Below, in pieces: positions 23,522 to 36,524 of a stretch of 64,000 nucleotides of DNA (position 1 is the first letter of the stretch; every line of letters starts with the position of its first letter). A model generated the notes under the pieces. That model saw nothing but the letters and a program-made list of their open reading frames with translations, was not told the DNA's origin and searched no databases. The translations under genes and the position numbers were made by a program. This DNA is from Chionis minor (Eukaryota; Chordata; Aves; Charadriiformes; Chionididae): the NCBI GenBank assembly GCA_013398295.1, contig VZSF01001342.1:1-64000 (forward strand). Direction: 5' to 3'.

Positions 23522-26500
23522 GCAGATCACGGAAACATTTATTTTTTTCTTTGTTCATAGTATTAAAGAAGGGACTTTTTTTCCCCCCATTGTCTGGACC
23601 CTAAGGCAGTAACAAATATTTTGGATCGCTTCAGAAAAAATCAGGTCTGCAGTGGCCTTTATATCACAACCTCTTAGTCTAACTTCTGCCTCTCAATAAT
23701 TCTGTAGTTTGTATTTTTCATTGGTCTTTGTTCTTCTAGACAACAAAGTCTCTTCCCTGGTATTAATGGAAATCTTCTGTGTTTGAGAGCTGGGTTGCAT
23801 GTGCTAGGTGCAGCGTTCTCACAGTCTCTTGCAGCCTGCAGGGATCACCGTTTCTGGTACTCTCTGTAAGTCATCAGGACTGTGTTATTTGTTCTCCAAA
23901 TCAATACAAAATGAAAATTACCCTCTTCAGATTGTATTGTTTCTAAATACAGAACTAAAATTTCCACAATTATAATTCACTCAAGAACTTGATCTCCTAT
24001 TCCTACGATGATATCACTTGCTTCCCCTCCAGAATACGCATTTTAGGAGGAAACTTGCCTGGATAGTGCACAATGAATTTATTCTTTTTGAGAGGCAAAG
24101 CTGTTTGTTATTTGGAGAATTAGACACAATAAAAGGGGAAGAGTTTGGCCTACTCCTTTGGATGAAAAATACCACAACTGAATAGATCATTTTGACAGAT
24201 ATGATGACCACAACCTCATTAAGAAAACTGCTGAGTGATATTGCATACATTAAACTGCTATTAGCAGTGGCTTAAATATAAGCCAAAAACAATCATGACA
24301 GAAGCTCTATTGTTAGATTCCTTTGTTGGTAGGACAGTTTGCACTGAACTGGCTATCATAATTTCAGGAATGAGTGTAAACACTTTTTCTCCAATCTGTC
24401 CATAAAAATGCCATTCACTTGCATAATTACTGGCCCGTAAATGAAGCTGTTTTATTCTAATACAGAAGTGAAATATAAAACATGGGCCACCAGGAGTATC
24501 TGAGACTAAATGTGAGTTGTAATTAGAGAGTGATTGCACAGCTGCTGAATAGGGCTCCTTGTTTCTTTGAAATGTAAATATAATGTAGAATGTTGATTAC
24601 ATTACAATTACAAAAAGAGGACAAGTGATAATCCTAGCATTTGGCTTTTAGTATTTATTTGAAAGACTCCCATTTCCCGCTAGAAATTGTAAGACGCTTC
24701 AGTGTGTGTAGGAACATATTCAGTGTGTGATAAACTCAAGCAGTGTAAGGATTTTTATCACAGCTACCTGTACATTTACACATGCACGCACACACACAAA
24801 CACACACGTGTACACACACACACAATGTCTACACTCATTAGCAGTAGAGATGACAGTAACAATCTTTTTGAATTTATGAATAAAGCTAAAAAATTATCCT
24901 GTGACATGATTAGGAAGGGTATATTCAAGGAATTCTTTCCTCTCTAACAAGAGCATTTTTTTTCCAAATTTTCCCAGAGTCTGGTAGCATTGCAACACAT
25001 TCAAGGGCACTAGAGAAAACAGGGAGGAAATCAATTTGGTGGAATAGATGCATCTAAATGACATCTGGATCACTGCTTTTCATCACCTCACCTTATCTCT
25101 ACCACTGTGAAACAGTTCACATAGCTGAATTACTAATGAAAAATAATCTGTAAAGACCAGTGCCTGTATATGACTCTAAGAAACAAAACACAGACAGGGC
25201 TAAGACATATGTTGTTGCCTACCTTCAAAACACAAGCATGATACTCAATCAATTTGATTTGGGTGTCTTTTACTATATGCAGAGTTTCTGAAAGCAAGTT
25301 CATACACTATTTATGAGTATATAGCAGTTATTTACACAGTAGAAAGGCAAGACTAAAATGATATAAAGCTAAGCATCAATTTCTTCAACACCCCGAAAAA
25401 GGCCCTTGAGGAATGCTTGCTGGTGACTGATGGCTGACAAGTCAGCAGGGAAGTGTCGGCTTCCATCGCTCATTGGAATGGGCTGATCTTCAAAACCTGA
25501 GCTAACCCTCCAACTCTGCTTTTCTTTTTTTTCCCCCCATGTTTTTATACCTTTTCCTCACTCTGCTTTTTCCTGTGTTTCTGGCTTTCTAGCTCAATAA
25601 TCACCTCAGTCTTCAGGTTTTGTTTCTTACTCTTATATGGCTTTAGCTTATGAATTCACTTGCAGCTCAAAAACGTTTTCTTCATCAGGAATGCTGACTC
25701 AAAGTCACCTAGCTGGGCTTCACCAAACTGGGCCTTGCCCATGGGCAGCTGAAAAGCTGATTTGACAGCTGTGAAAGGGAGCAGCCAGGCTTTGGTTAGT
25801 ACCCCTGTTTGTTCCGGTGTTGATGTGAGATAACAGCTTCAAGGAATTCACACACCTGAGAATTATTAACACAAATACTGCACATTCACCTACGCTCTTC
25901 TCTTACAGAGATAAGATTTTTGGAGGCTACTGGGTGAGTACTTTTGTATATCTAGCACGCTTCAGTTGTAGACAAGACTGGAAAACTACCAACTGTGGTA
26001 AACTATAACACAATCAATGTCTACCTGCAGAAATGAAAGTGTTATATAACTCCTATGAAAACTGTTAGCTTGTTAGAGGAATGTGTTTAAAAACCTAGTC
26101 TACTGTAGTAGTGAACAAGGTAGATAGAAGGTTAACATGCAATACAACGCTTACATTTGTATTAGATGTTGATTTAATGCATAAACAATGGGTTACATGA
26201 TGCATTTTTTTTCATTCCTGCACTGCAGTAAAGGCTAAATAGTAGTTACCAGGAAGACAGGAAAGTATGCTGGTTCAATGAATCACTTAAAGGATAAAAA
26301 TAAATTCTTTAAAAAGTACATATGGTTTTCTGATGACAGAAATGTCCAAGGCAAAGCATTAATGGTATAAGTGAGAAAGTACCAGCTACATCAGAGCTCT
26401 GTAGCAAGAAAGTAACATCTGGACTGGCATAAGTTATAAAGAAAAAAATGGCTTGAACATTTGATGGATTTTCTAGTGCTATAAGCAAGGATATAGAGCA

Positions 26501-27345
26501 CTACTGAAATACATGTGGATTAATTTGCCCTGGAACACTAACTATATTGTGGGTAGGAAGGGATTCATAAATTAGGATTATTATAATTACAAAATATTTG
26601 TTTTATGTGATGTATGCTGTACTTTGTGTCGATTTTTTCCATTGCTACTAAGCTCAACTAGTTTCTAGAGAGTGGTTTCTGAACATGACTGTCATTGATG
26701 GTATTATTTCTTAGGACTCACTTCTGCAGACATAATGCGCATGAGCAGAATCAAGGTACGGTTTGAGATTCAAACATTTCATCTTCTTAAAGCGGAAATA
26801 CATTACCAACAGAAATGGTAAACTGCCATAACATGGAAGATTCTACAGAAGGTGGATAGCTCTGCAGAGCTCTATGGTACTATTGCGCAAGGAGACCCAT
26901 GCAAACAGTATGTATGTTGTAATAGACAAATATAAAATCAAACATCTGCAAGCAAAGGCTGGACATACTCTTGCATAACCAGATACAGCATTTGAGAAAA
27001 AAAAGAACAAGATCTAGGAGTTCTGAAGGATTTACGTCCTGGGTGCATGAAAGACCTAATGCAACTGTTGAACATACGAAGAGGAAACAGCCAAGAAGCT
27101 AAAGGTACCTGTTGCATTTCTGCAGCATACTGCACTGCTAAAGCCATTGCTGGAAGATTGTCTTTTGTTAGGCTCTCAGTATTAGAGAAAGGATATCAGA
27201 AAGTAAAAGAGGTTTTCAAGACAGACACAAGGATTATTTGAAGACTGGACAATTTTCTTACCAGTTCCATTCTGTTTTACCTATATGCAAAGGAGCAACA
27301 AGATGCAGTTACTAAAAGTTCAAGTCAGGCAAATCCAGGTTAGAA
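23522..27345. other. AT-rich single-copy sequence with one CA microsatellite
   Basis: No gene is recognised. A CA-rich microsatellite is listed separately at 24779-24825. Minus-strand frames at 24014-24250 and 24261-24539 have no splice context or family signature. A possible 26-nt microexon, 26730-26755, lies between CTTCTGCAG and CAAG|GTACGG, but it is too short to support. Confidence 0.55.
24779..24825. repeat. (CA)n microsatellite, interrupted
   Basis: Alternating A and C for most of about 47 bases, with small breaks (CATGCACG, CAAAC, CGTGTA). The interruptions suggest an older, stabilised microsatellite. Confidence 0.9.
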
Positions 27346-27650
27346 ACAGAGTCACAGAACAGTTTGGGTTGGAAGGGACCTTAAAGATCACCTAGTTCCA
27401 ACCCCCTGCCATGGGCAGGGACACCTCCCACTAGACCAGGTTGCTCAAAGACTCATCCAAGCTGGCCTTGAACACTTCCAGGGATGGGACTTCCACAGCT
27501 TCCCTGGGTAACCTGTGCCAGTGTCCCACCACCCCCACAGTAAAGAATTTCTTCCTAATATCTAATCTAAACCTACCCTCTTGCAGTTTAAAACCATTAC
27601 CCCTCATCCTATCACTACACTCCTTGATCAAGAGTACTTCTCCAGGAACG
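27346..27650 (-). mobile_element. CR1 LINE 3'-end fragment, minus strand
   Basis: The plus strand shows the reverse complement of the CR1 3' end. It reads CACAGAACAGTTTGGGTTGG, the block CCTGCCATGGGCAGGGACAC, then the reverse complement of the ORF2 C-terminus up to about 27650. On the minus strand the peptide includes [20 protein letters not shown] and ends DESLSNLV before a TAG. It is severely 5'-truncated, at the position matching GEGLF in the longer copies. The frame in the retained part is uninterrupted. Confidence 0.95.
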
Positions 27651-30600
27651 TGATCATTCATCTGATGTCTGAAAACTGGAAATAGCATTTAGATTCACCC
27701 CACCTACTACCTCAATAACTGAAGTACCTAATTTAGGAGTTTTACAGTAAGTACAGAGGAATAATCATCTTCAAGGGACTGTTGAAATGTTGAAATGCCT
27801 GAATTACTGAAGGTTTTTCTTGATTTATCATAAATTACTAAACTGTGAACCTTAGATACTTAAAATTCAATGAGATAAATAAGAGTTTCACTCTGCCAAG
27901 TTAACTTGCACAACAAACTGAATACAGTAAAGAGAAAATTAAATGAAAGGGGGAAATCAGGAAGCAAATGGCTATGAAGGTAAATCAGACAGAAAGGGAG
28001 GAAATACATTTTTAAAAAACAAACAGACACTACCACCTCCTTTAAAAACTTGTTTCAGGGAAAATGATACTGGTGATTGCTCTTGAGAATCAGTGGACCC
28101 AGGAATGAAAAGCCATTCAATGGATACAGTAATGGATATTTAGGTAAGTAAGAAACCTGAAACACACCATTTAATAAAAAAGCAGTAGAGATTATTACTT
28201 TTCTGCAGATATATGAAAACGAATTTTTGCTATGTTAGCACTCAAGATAGCCAATAAGACATCAATTGATTTCAATGGGAGTGAGTAATAATGGAGTAAA
28301 TGACTGCTCATTTTAAATAAGGCTGTCAAAACAAGGTCCTGAACAAGTTAAAAAATCAAATGAATGGTAGAACCCAGGAGGACATTCCATTTGGAGGCGG
28401 GGAAAAAAAAAAAAAAGACAGGGTAAAGAAAATGAAATGCAAGCAAAGAAAATGTATTCTTGCAAAACTGTGGCTGATGCTAGACTTCAACGCAATAATA
28501 AAGTAAATGTTATTTTTACCCCATAAAGGTATAAGCAAAATGGAAGTAGTTTCTATTTAGAGTGTATTCTCAGATGTTTTGAACATTAGTCTCTCTAGCA
28601 CAAATTCGAACGCCTAAAGCTAGCAATTCCTCCAGCATTGATATTGTGTCACTGGAGAGGCGGCCTGTCAAAAGCAAAGTGAAACAGTCAGTTCTCACTA
28701 ACTACAGGAGAGAAAGGGAATTAAGTGGAGAACCAAATCTAATGGACAAGACAATAAATTAAGATATCAGAAATCTAAAAGAAAGATCAACAAACACACA
28801 TACAACACTGCGTAGTCAGAAGAAAAAAAGTCAGAAGGGAGATGGCCTGCTTACAGTGCTGGAAGATAGACAAATTCTTCCAAGAGAGAGAAAGCATGTT
28901 GTAAATCCCTGGTATTTATCTAGCTGTGGAGGTAATGATGGTGGTGGACAGCAATGATGAGTGACAGAATTGTGTTTATCAACATTTTGCCTCCAGTCTT
29001 AAAGATGGGCTCATCTGACCTGAAAAGTTTCTGCACTACTAAGTGTACACACATTTGCACGACTGTGAAGAGGATGCCATGTATGTAACTTTGAATACAG
29101 AATTGGTAAAACTAGCTGGCATAAAATCAATATTGCTATAAGTGTAGTTACCTTAGTAGAATTAGCTAGGTAAGAACTAGATGGTATATACCATCTCCAA
29201 AAAGTTACACTTGAGAGATTGGATTTGCTGATACCATACTTCAGAGTGTATTATATCCATGTACGTTACTGCAAGATATCCAGCAGTAGCCTGAGCTGCC
29301 TGTATAACTGACACTCTCCCCATTTGTTCTCATAGCAGTAGCAGCTTTACAGGCCTGATTCTCCATCTTATATCAGCTAAGAAATAATTGGGCTTGCATA
29401 ACCACGGAGGCAAATTCTGAAATGTCACGACAAACATACACAATCTTGTGCACGGTTCTTACGATGTGTTCACTTGTGATGCGCAGCTACAGATTCTGGG
29501 AACTGTCTCTACCGTCATGGGAAAATGTTTGATCATACACTGCAGCTTCCTTGCTGACCTGCAAACAGCTGGGATGCAGCTCCGAATTTGGGTCTGTGTT
29601 TGTCTTGGTTTCTCACATTGCCCGTCTCCTGCAGAGTACTGGTAAATGCAATGCACTTCCCTAACACATTGTAGGACTCAAAATAAAATTTTGTGTCATG
29701 CTCTACTAAATGCAAAAACATTGGTCTTTTTGAAAATCCACTCTCAAAAGTGTTCCTGGTTTTAGGATTTAGCTGATAACATAGACAAGAGTCTCACTCC
29801 TAGAAATAGTTCCCTGTGCTTTCTTCTTTTTCGTGGCGCAGTTTGTTTAGAAAGTTGATGTCTCCTTTCCCTGACTTTTACTTAATGTTGATTTGTTTAG
29901 ATCACTGCAAAACTGCCACTGCCGTTGTGTATCAATCAGCCACTTCCTACATTTCCAACTTCTCCACAGAAAGAAGGTTTTCATATACCAGCAAAATTTC
30001 AAATAAGATTGTCTCTCAACTGCAGTTTCAGAAAGATGCTGTGTCATGCAAAAACCTTAGAAAACTATATTCATAAGAATAAAGTTTTAGTTGTGGAGGA
30101 CAGCAAAGAAAAAATTACACTGTCTATATATTGCAGTTTTAATATACGTATTCTGTCTGGGCACATTCTCTTTAGTCTTTGAAAAAATACAATAAATATA
30201 AACGTTTTAGTGAATATTAACTACTTCTGGCAAAGTTAAAGCAACAGTAGTACCAATATGTCTTGTGTGAAGAGTGCTGAGTGCTTATTCAACAAAGGCT
30301 AGGTTTCCACAGAGCCAGTCCTGAATTAACTTCCCAAATGAGTACACTTGTAACCCTGGAAGAGGGTTTCCCTGAGTCTTAAAACCCTACAAGTGATTCA
30401 AAGTCAAAGAAGACCCTGCCTGGGTAAGCTCGAACTCATATATGGGATCAGAGGTAGAAATTCCCACCTGCAAGAAAGTGAGGGCTAGTTTCTCTTAGAC
30501 TCCCTGTAACTGAGCATAAGAATGTCCTCCACCGTAGCCCTGAAATAAAGGGAGAGCACTTCCATCAGCAACCAGCTTTAACTGGAAGACAGCGGCGAAC

Positions 30601-31006
30601 ACAGGATGGGCAGCTTATAAAGTTGCTCCTAACAGTTATCAGCTGTTACTGCTTTCCAGATGAAGCATCTTCCTTGCCACACTGAACTTGGGAAGAAAAT
30701 GAAGAAATCACTGGGCTAAATCACCCAGGGTAAAATTAGCTACAAAACTTTAACTCATATGTTAGTTAATACATTCCTATATGAAAAATATATAAAAATG
30801 TATATGCAAAAAATATAATTTTATATATCAAATAAATACTATGGTAGAGTCTATAAGAATGTCAGAAATTAGGTAAAAAATGTCATTGCAACACATAAAT
30901 TAAGGCTTTCCCTTTTGCATCTCCATAATCTGGTTAATTTCTTAACAGTAAAACACAAGAGCCTTTGTTATAAAGTGCACTCATTGAGCTCGCTGGCAAA
31001 CTTCTG
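27651..31006. other. AT-rich single-copy sequence, no gene recognised
   Basis: No mobile element or simple repeat longer than an A tract near 28398-28412 is seen. Overlapping open frames on both strands at 29448-29721 and 29816-30182 are short and lack splice signals that agree. AT-rich runs occur around 30780-30840. Confidence 0.6.
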
Positions 31007-31225
31007 TCCTTCCTTCCTTCCTTCCCTCCCTCCCTTGCTTTCTCTTGCTTCCTCTCTCACTTCATTTCTTTCTTTCTTTCTTTCTTTCTCTCTCTTCCTC
31101 TCTTCCTCTTTCTCTCTTTCTCTTTTTTCTTCTTTCTCCCTTTTTCTTTTTTCTTCTTTCTCCTTTTTTCTTTCCTCTTTTTCTTCCTTGTCCCTTTCTT
31201 CCTTTGCTTTCTTCCATCCTTCCTT
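31007..31225. repeat. Long polypyrimidine tract with 125 uninterrupted T/C bases
   Basis: The tract opens with (CCTT)n and CCCTCCCTCCC units, passes (TTTC)n and ends with mixed TTC and CCTT blocks. Every base from 31065 to 31189 is T or C. Isolated G or A bases mark the edges. The C content is higher than in the 21.4 kb tract, which favours triplex (H-DNA) formation by C-protonated Hoogsteen pairing. Overlapping open frames on both strands, rich in Lys/Glu or Phe/Ser/Leu, are artefacts of the repeat. Confidence 0.98.
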
Positions 31226-34059
31226 GTACAAATTTGTATGCCTTAGGTCTTCCATAATTCCAAGTGGCCACAGTTTCGGCAACTGAGCACACGCTCCCAA
31301 ACTGCTTCCCTGTAGGGTGCAGGAAGGAGCACACACAAGGGCTGGAGAACACATCGTTATATACCATCCATCAAAACATAACAGACCACTTTTTTGCCTT
31401 CTAACCCTTAACATATGAGCCTTTAACCTTCTATTTTGGGATGGGGATGGAAATAACTGCAGTTGTAATTAATGGGGCTGACACAGGAGGCAGGCAGGTG
31501 AGCGGGTGTCTCTGCTGCTTTCCCTTGCCCATGATTTTAAGGCACGTGTCTGTGCTGTTTACACCCATCCCAGGACATCTATTTATACTCGAATATCTCA
31601 GTGCTCTTAAGGGAAGTAGGTAGTATAGTTCTGTTTAACAAATGTTACCACCTGTTAATATACTATTTTTTTGTTCATCTTCTGTGCATGGGTTACAATG
31701 GAAAATTTTAATTCTTATCCATGGGTACTACAGACTCTCCCCCTGCTCCCTGCAGGCTCCTCTGGTGAGGCAGACCACAAGTCATGCCTTGGCGTCCAGA
31801 GCTGTCCATTCAAAACTGACAGAAAGCCTTAATTCATCTTAATTTAGAAACTGACCAAGGGCCACCTTGTAGAGTATTAATTTCCATGTAGTCGAAATGG
31901 ACATTCTGTGTCCTTGAGACTCGGTTCAGAAATTCAGGTGGAGGAAGGAGTGAGGAGCAGGAGCTGCACTGGTGCTGGTGGGAGAGAGGGACCATGTCTG
32001 CAGCCCTGCCCTCCCTGAGCTCAGCCACTCACCTTCATTTTCCAGCAGCCTGGTAAAAACCCCTCCAGTTAGTTTGTGCTTGCAGTTAAATAATTTGAAG
32101 TAGATGTAATCTTAAAGATAGTTAAATAATAAGCAAGCCAGTAACATCACAGAGTAAAATATGACATTATTTTGTAGAGTGCTGTAGCATGTACCTCTAA
32201 GTATATGAATTCAGATTTGCAATGTATATACACATACAGACAACACAGATGAACATATTAATCAACATACACACAGAGTGTTTCCCAGTCAGATGCACCC
32301 ACAAGACTTCATTAATTTAAGAAGATCTTGCTGAAATTATACCATGTTCAGCAGGTTAGAAAGAAAAAAATAAATGTTCATATTTGTTTAATTGTTTGAG
32401 TGTAGGGTATCAGTTTGTTTGCTGGTACAGTTTTTCAGTGATAGTAATTAACTTTCCATGTAACTTTTCCTTTTATTTCTTTTAGAAGTTTATAATTTGG
32501 GGCTAGAAAATAAGTAGTTTCATGCTTCAGGTATAACAATATATTGAGACTTCTTATCCTCTCCTCACACAGGGAAACGTGCTGTTATTATCAGACACGG
32601 TGCACCCAATATGCACTCAGAGTCTACTCCTCCTAACTTATAAGGACAACTTCCCTGATGTCACTAGTTTTGACTTTAAAACCCATAATTTATTCATTCT
32701 TGCTGAAGATGACTGATAGTGTTAGAATGGATGGCAAATGTCTTAAAAGAAATTAATTTTTTGTAAGCTGCAGCATTAGTTTAACCATATTTACCATGTC
32801 TTTGATAAGATACCACAGGCAACCCATATCAAAAGCAAAGCCACAGCCCTTGCCTGCCTACTCATAACAATTTGCTTCTCCAAAATTGTTAACATCATTT
32901 TTGCTCCTGGAACAATAAACTTGAAAGTCAGACCAGATGAATTTTCCATTTATAGTAATTATAATAAAATATTTTTATGGAGAAAAGTAAAACACCCATT
33001 TCTACAATAAGGAAATAAAATCACTCTTCTTTGAGTACATTTTCTCTTGGCCACTGATTTTTTCTGAATCACGTTTCTTCCAAAATTTCACATATAACTT
33101 TCCTTTCAAACTACCAAAAATAATACGCATAAGAATAACCAGGTGTCAACAATGCACGATCCACCTGTTAGCTGGCATCTGTGGCATCACATCATTGTAT
33201 CACTTGCTGTGAAAAGAGGCTATTTACGCAACCATCATACTCCCTGATGCTAAAAGTGAGGAAGAAAGAAAAAACCACAGCTTTTCATTTGTTCCTGTGT
33301 TTATATATATGTATATGTGTGTGTGTGTAGTATGTATATAAATATATGTAAATTGCTGCATGGATTGGAAAGTGCAAAGGATTCCTCCCAAATTAAAAGA
33401 ACATTTTATGAAACAAGGGTATGTAGAATAAAAGAATTGTACTAAGCTTGGGGAGCCTGGTGCAATGCATTGGATCAAGTGGAGCTGGCAGACTGGTGGA
33501 AGCACAAACAAACAAACAGTTGGTGATGCTGACATTCTTCCTCTAATGTGACTATTTTGTCTGGCTGTTTTTATTTGGCTGTATAATGCTCAGATCACAG
33601 CAATGACAGATCAAGAATATGAGTCCTCTGTAAGCATGAGCAAAAGTCTTAATTTCATGATAATTTAGTCATGTATTTAACACACTGGTTTGCACTACTT
33701 TCTAAAAAAGGGCTCCAAAGCTACAATTGCAGTCTACCAGTTCACTACATGGAAAGCAAGTGCCTGCATTTTTCCTGCTTTCATGACACATCACAAGTGA
33801 CATCCTAAAGTGACGGGGACATTGTCAGTTTTGCCCTCACCGTAATTAGGGTGTGTGAAATACCAATCAAGCTGCTAACATCTTGGGTCTGTTGTCATCA
33901 ACCATAAACCTGGAATTCAAACCTACTGTCAGCAATGAGAAAGATAACAGTCACTGTCATGACTGCAGAACTTGTAACCTCTGTGTGCTCCTGTATACCA
34001 CAGAAATTTGTTAGAAAGATGATGTTATTGCTTCTTTCCCTCCTTCCTGCTTTTTTTAG
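31226..34059. other. AT-rich sequence with a TA/TG microsatellite
   Basis: No gene is recognised. Plus-strand frames at 31441-31623 and 31642-31842 and the minus frame 33224-33535 are chance-length, and the last partly translates the microsatellite at 33301-33350. Confidence 0.55.
33301..33350. repeat. Mixed (TA)n/(TG)n microsatellite
   Basis: Alternating pyrimidine-purine sequence starting TTATATATATGTATATG, then five GT units, then TATGTATATAAATATATG. Alternating purine-pyrimidine tracts like this can adopt Z-DNA or cruciform structures, but this one is short. Confidence 0.9.
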
Positions 34060-34183
34060 AACATCAGCAAAGGTTATGTATCAAAAGAGTATCTTCGATG
34101 GAACGGTCTTGTTTGAGATCACTGCTACATTAAAAAAAGGGATAGCTATACTACCGGTTCCATATATTGTAAATTTATCCTGA
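34060..34183 (+). CDS. Candidate terminal exon with stop codon and nearby AATAAA
   Basis: A very strong acceptor (CTTTCCCTCCTTCCTGC then TTTTTTTAG) ends at 34059. Reading after one base gives 40 codons, with peptide stretches KVMYQKSIFDGTVLFEITAT and GIAILPVPYIVNLS, and then TGA at 34181-34183. A canonical AATAAA lies at 34226-34231, 43 bases past the stop. The acceptor, frame, stop and polyadenylation signal together resemble a last coding exon. The frame length alone is not significant and AATAAA is common in AT-rich DNA. The protein is not recognised, and no link to the candidate exons at 7.8-12.4 kb is shown. Confidence 0.25.
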
Positions 34184-35890
34184 TGAGGTGTATTTGGTCG
34201 ACAGATTCTTGTACAAATTTCCCTGAATAAAACAAGTAATTCTGGCTTTTGCGGAGTCTGATACAACTTACTTTGAAGAGCAGCAGGCTGTGATCGAATA
34301 TCTGATTCATCTCAGCCTCCATACTGCCACAAATTTGGAGATAAGCCTAAAAGCAGCAGTGGGTATGAGCCTAAAGAAATGAAATATACTAGTCAAGGCA
34401 CCATGGGCTCAGTACCCTCAATGCTTCTTCACTTAAAAAAAGAGGATAAAAAGTCAAGGAGCCAAGGAAGATTCTATTATACTGGATGCACTAAATCCTC
34501 AGAGCCTTACTTTATCTGCAAGAAAGCTGCAAGACAATATCAATTGTTCTACCAGACCTTTTCCTTAGATATTTTTGGAAAGCTGTCTTTGGAATGCCAT
34601 CTCAAAGGTTTTCTTCTTACTTTGACAGGTCTTAACCAATGCTTCTCATGGGTCTTTCCCTCCGAACCACTTTTAGTAATTCTTAAACTTAATCTTTGAA
34701 ATTTCTTTGCTAGTTTTGGAGCTTATAGCTCTATTTTGTTCCTGTTTCCTATCTCCATTCAGGCTAGGTGATGAAATACTCCCTTCCAACTTTAGGATAT
34801 CCACTGAACCAAGGTTCTTCCCCCGAAATACAAAGCTATGGAGTTCAGGCCATGTGTTCTCCTCACTGGAACACCTGATCTAGCTCCTCACCTTTCTCTT
34901 CTAGTACTATGGGCCTGACTCTGGCTGTTTTCTTGGGATGACAATTCAGTTCTGCCTTCCTTACTGAGCAGTCTTGATCTACTTTTGGAGAGAGTTTTGT
35001 AAGGTTAAGTCAGAACGTCTTATAAAATCTCTCACCTAGCCAGAGTGAGCTGTGGGCTTCGGCCTAGGTCCAGACATATTCCAAATTTTACTGACTTTAG
35101 CACAAAGCTACTGGTGAAAAGTGTAGTAAAACTCTGAAGTGTTTTCCAGCCTCTTCTCTTATGATTGCAATTGGCAACTGCCCCAGTAAATAGCCAAAGC
35201 TATGCAAGACCATAGTATGGACCAGATTTTCCAAGCCATTGAGATCACTTTGAGCTATTTATACTGTATGCAATGAATTTGCAGAGCACTATGATGCATA
35301 GATTCAAAATTCAGAAAGTTGATGCAGTTTGAGTTCCGTGCAGTTGTGATCAAGATGCTGCATTAAATAAACCAGTGGCCTAATCAAGCCTGGGAGCTCT
35401 TGTAATGCTTTTTGTTGATTCAAGAAGTCTAACATACAGAAAAATAACCCTCTCTTCTCCTTTGTAGACCTTGTAAATGCATATTCACCATTCCCTTAAA
35501 TCCATAGATGGAAGAGGATTAACAGCTAGGATATCACTAAGCTAATGCTATACAATATGGCAGGGTGAAGAGATTTTAGGGGTAAAAAATAAAAGCTCCT
35601 GGTTAGCGTTAGAAAAAAGTTGTGATCCTTTACTGCTATTACAGAAGTCATTAGCCTAGCCATTTTACAAATATTTCTACTTTTTATCTCCACAGTCATG
35701 CAAACTAACACAAGTTACTATCACCAGCTTTACCGAGTGTTCAACACCTTCTATGCTCCCAGTAGTGATTATGGTAAAAAGTCACGCTTCAGGGTGTAAA
35801 TTAATCACCTGCATTTAGAGGCTGAAAGAGAATCAATAAAAAACCTGTAGTAGTGTCTACTTTAACAAATTTCTTTCTAAACACACTTCA
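34184..35890. other. AT-rich sequence, no gene recognised
   Basis: Contains AATAAA at 34226-34231. The 34379-34699 plus-strand frame (106 codons) has no recognised motif. No mobile element is seen before the CR1 at 35891. Confidence 0.55.
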
Positions 35891-36470
35891 GAGCAGTAAG
35901 TCGAGAGAGGTGATTCTGCCCCTCTACTCTGATCTCATGAGACCTCACCTGGAGTACTGCATCCAGCTCTGGGGCCCCAAACATAAAGACATGGACCTGT
36001 TGGAGCAGGTCCAGAGGAGGGCCACACAGGTGATCAAAGGGCTGGATCACCTCTCCTTTGAAGAGATGCTGAGAGGATTGGCGTTGTTTAGTCTGGAGAA
36101 GAGAAGGCTCTGGGGAGATCTTATAGAAGCCTTCCAGTACCTAAAGGGGGCCTACAGGAAACATGGAGAGGGACTCTTTATCAGAGAGTATAGTGATAGG
36201 ATGAGGAGGAACAGCTTTAAACTGAAAGAGGGTAGGTTTAGATTAGATATTCAGGAGAAATTCTTTACTGTGAGGGTGGTGAGGCACAGGGACAGGTTGC
36301 CCAGGGAAGCTGTGGATTCCCCATCCCTGGAAGTGTTCAAGAGCAGGTTGGATGGGGCTTTGAGCAACCAGGTCTAGAGGGAGGTGTCCCCGCCCATGGC
36401 AGGGGGGGATGGAACTAAATGATCTTTACGGTGCCTTCCAACCCAAACTGTTCTATGATTCTATGATTCA
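35891..36470 (+). mobile_element. CR1 LINE fragment, plus strand, longest gap-free CR1 reading frame
   Basis: It starts in ORF2 at a sequence encoding KSREVILPLYSDLMRPHLEY and continues in one uninterrupted frame to a TAG at 36375-36377. On the way it encodes [37 protein letters not shown] and DRLPREAVDSPSLEVFK. The 3' segment and an ATTCTATGATTC tail follow. The open frame extends upstream into unrelated flank by chance. It is 5'-truncated, lacks the polymerase core, and cannot code for an active enzyme. Confidence 0.95.
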
Positions 36471-36524
36471 GCTCACTTTGGCTGGTTATAATGAAAGTTT
36501 TCACTTAAAAATTGCAGTCTCTTT
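36471..36524. other. Short spacer
   Basis: AT-rich spacer between the CR1 tail and the GC-rich block. No feature is seen. Confidence 0.6.

Noticed and set aside
30915..31414. Overlapping frames of 70-148 codons on both strands
   Set aside because: Phe/Ser/Leu-rich and Lys/Glu-rich repeats arise from the T/C tract at 31007-31225 in each frame.
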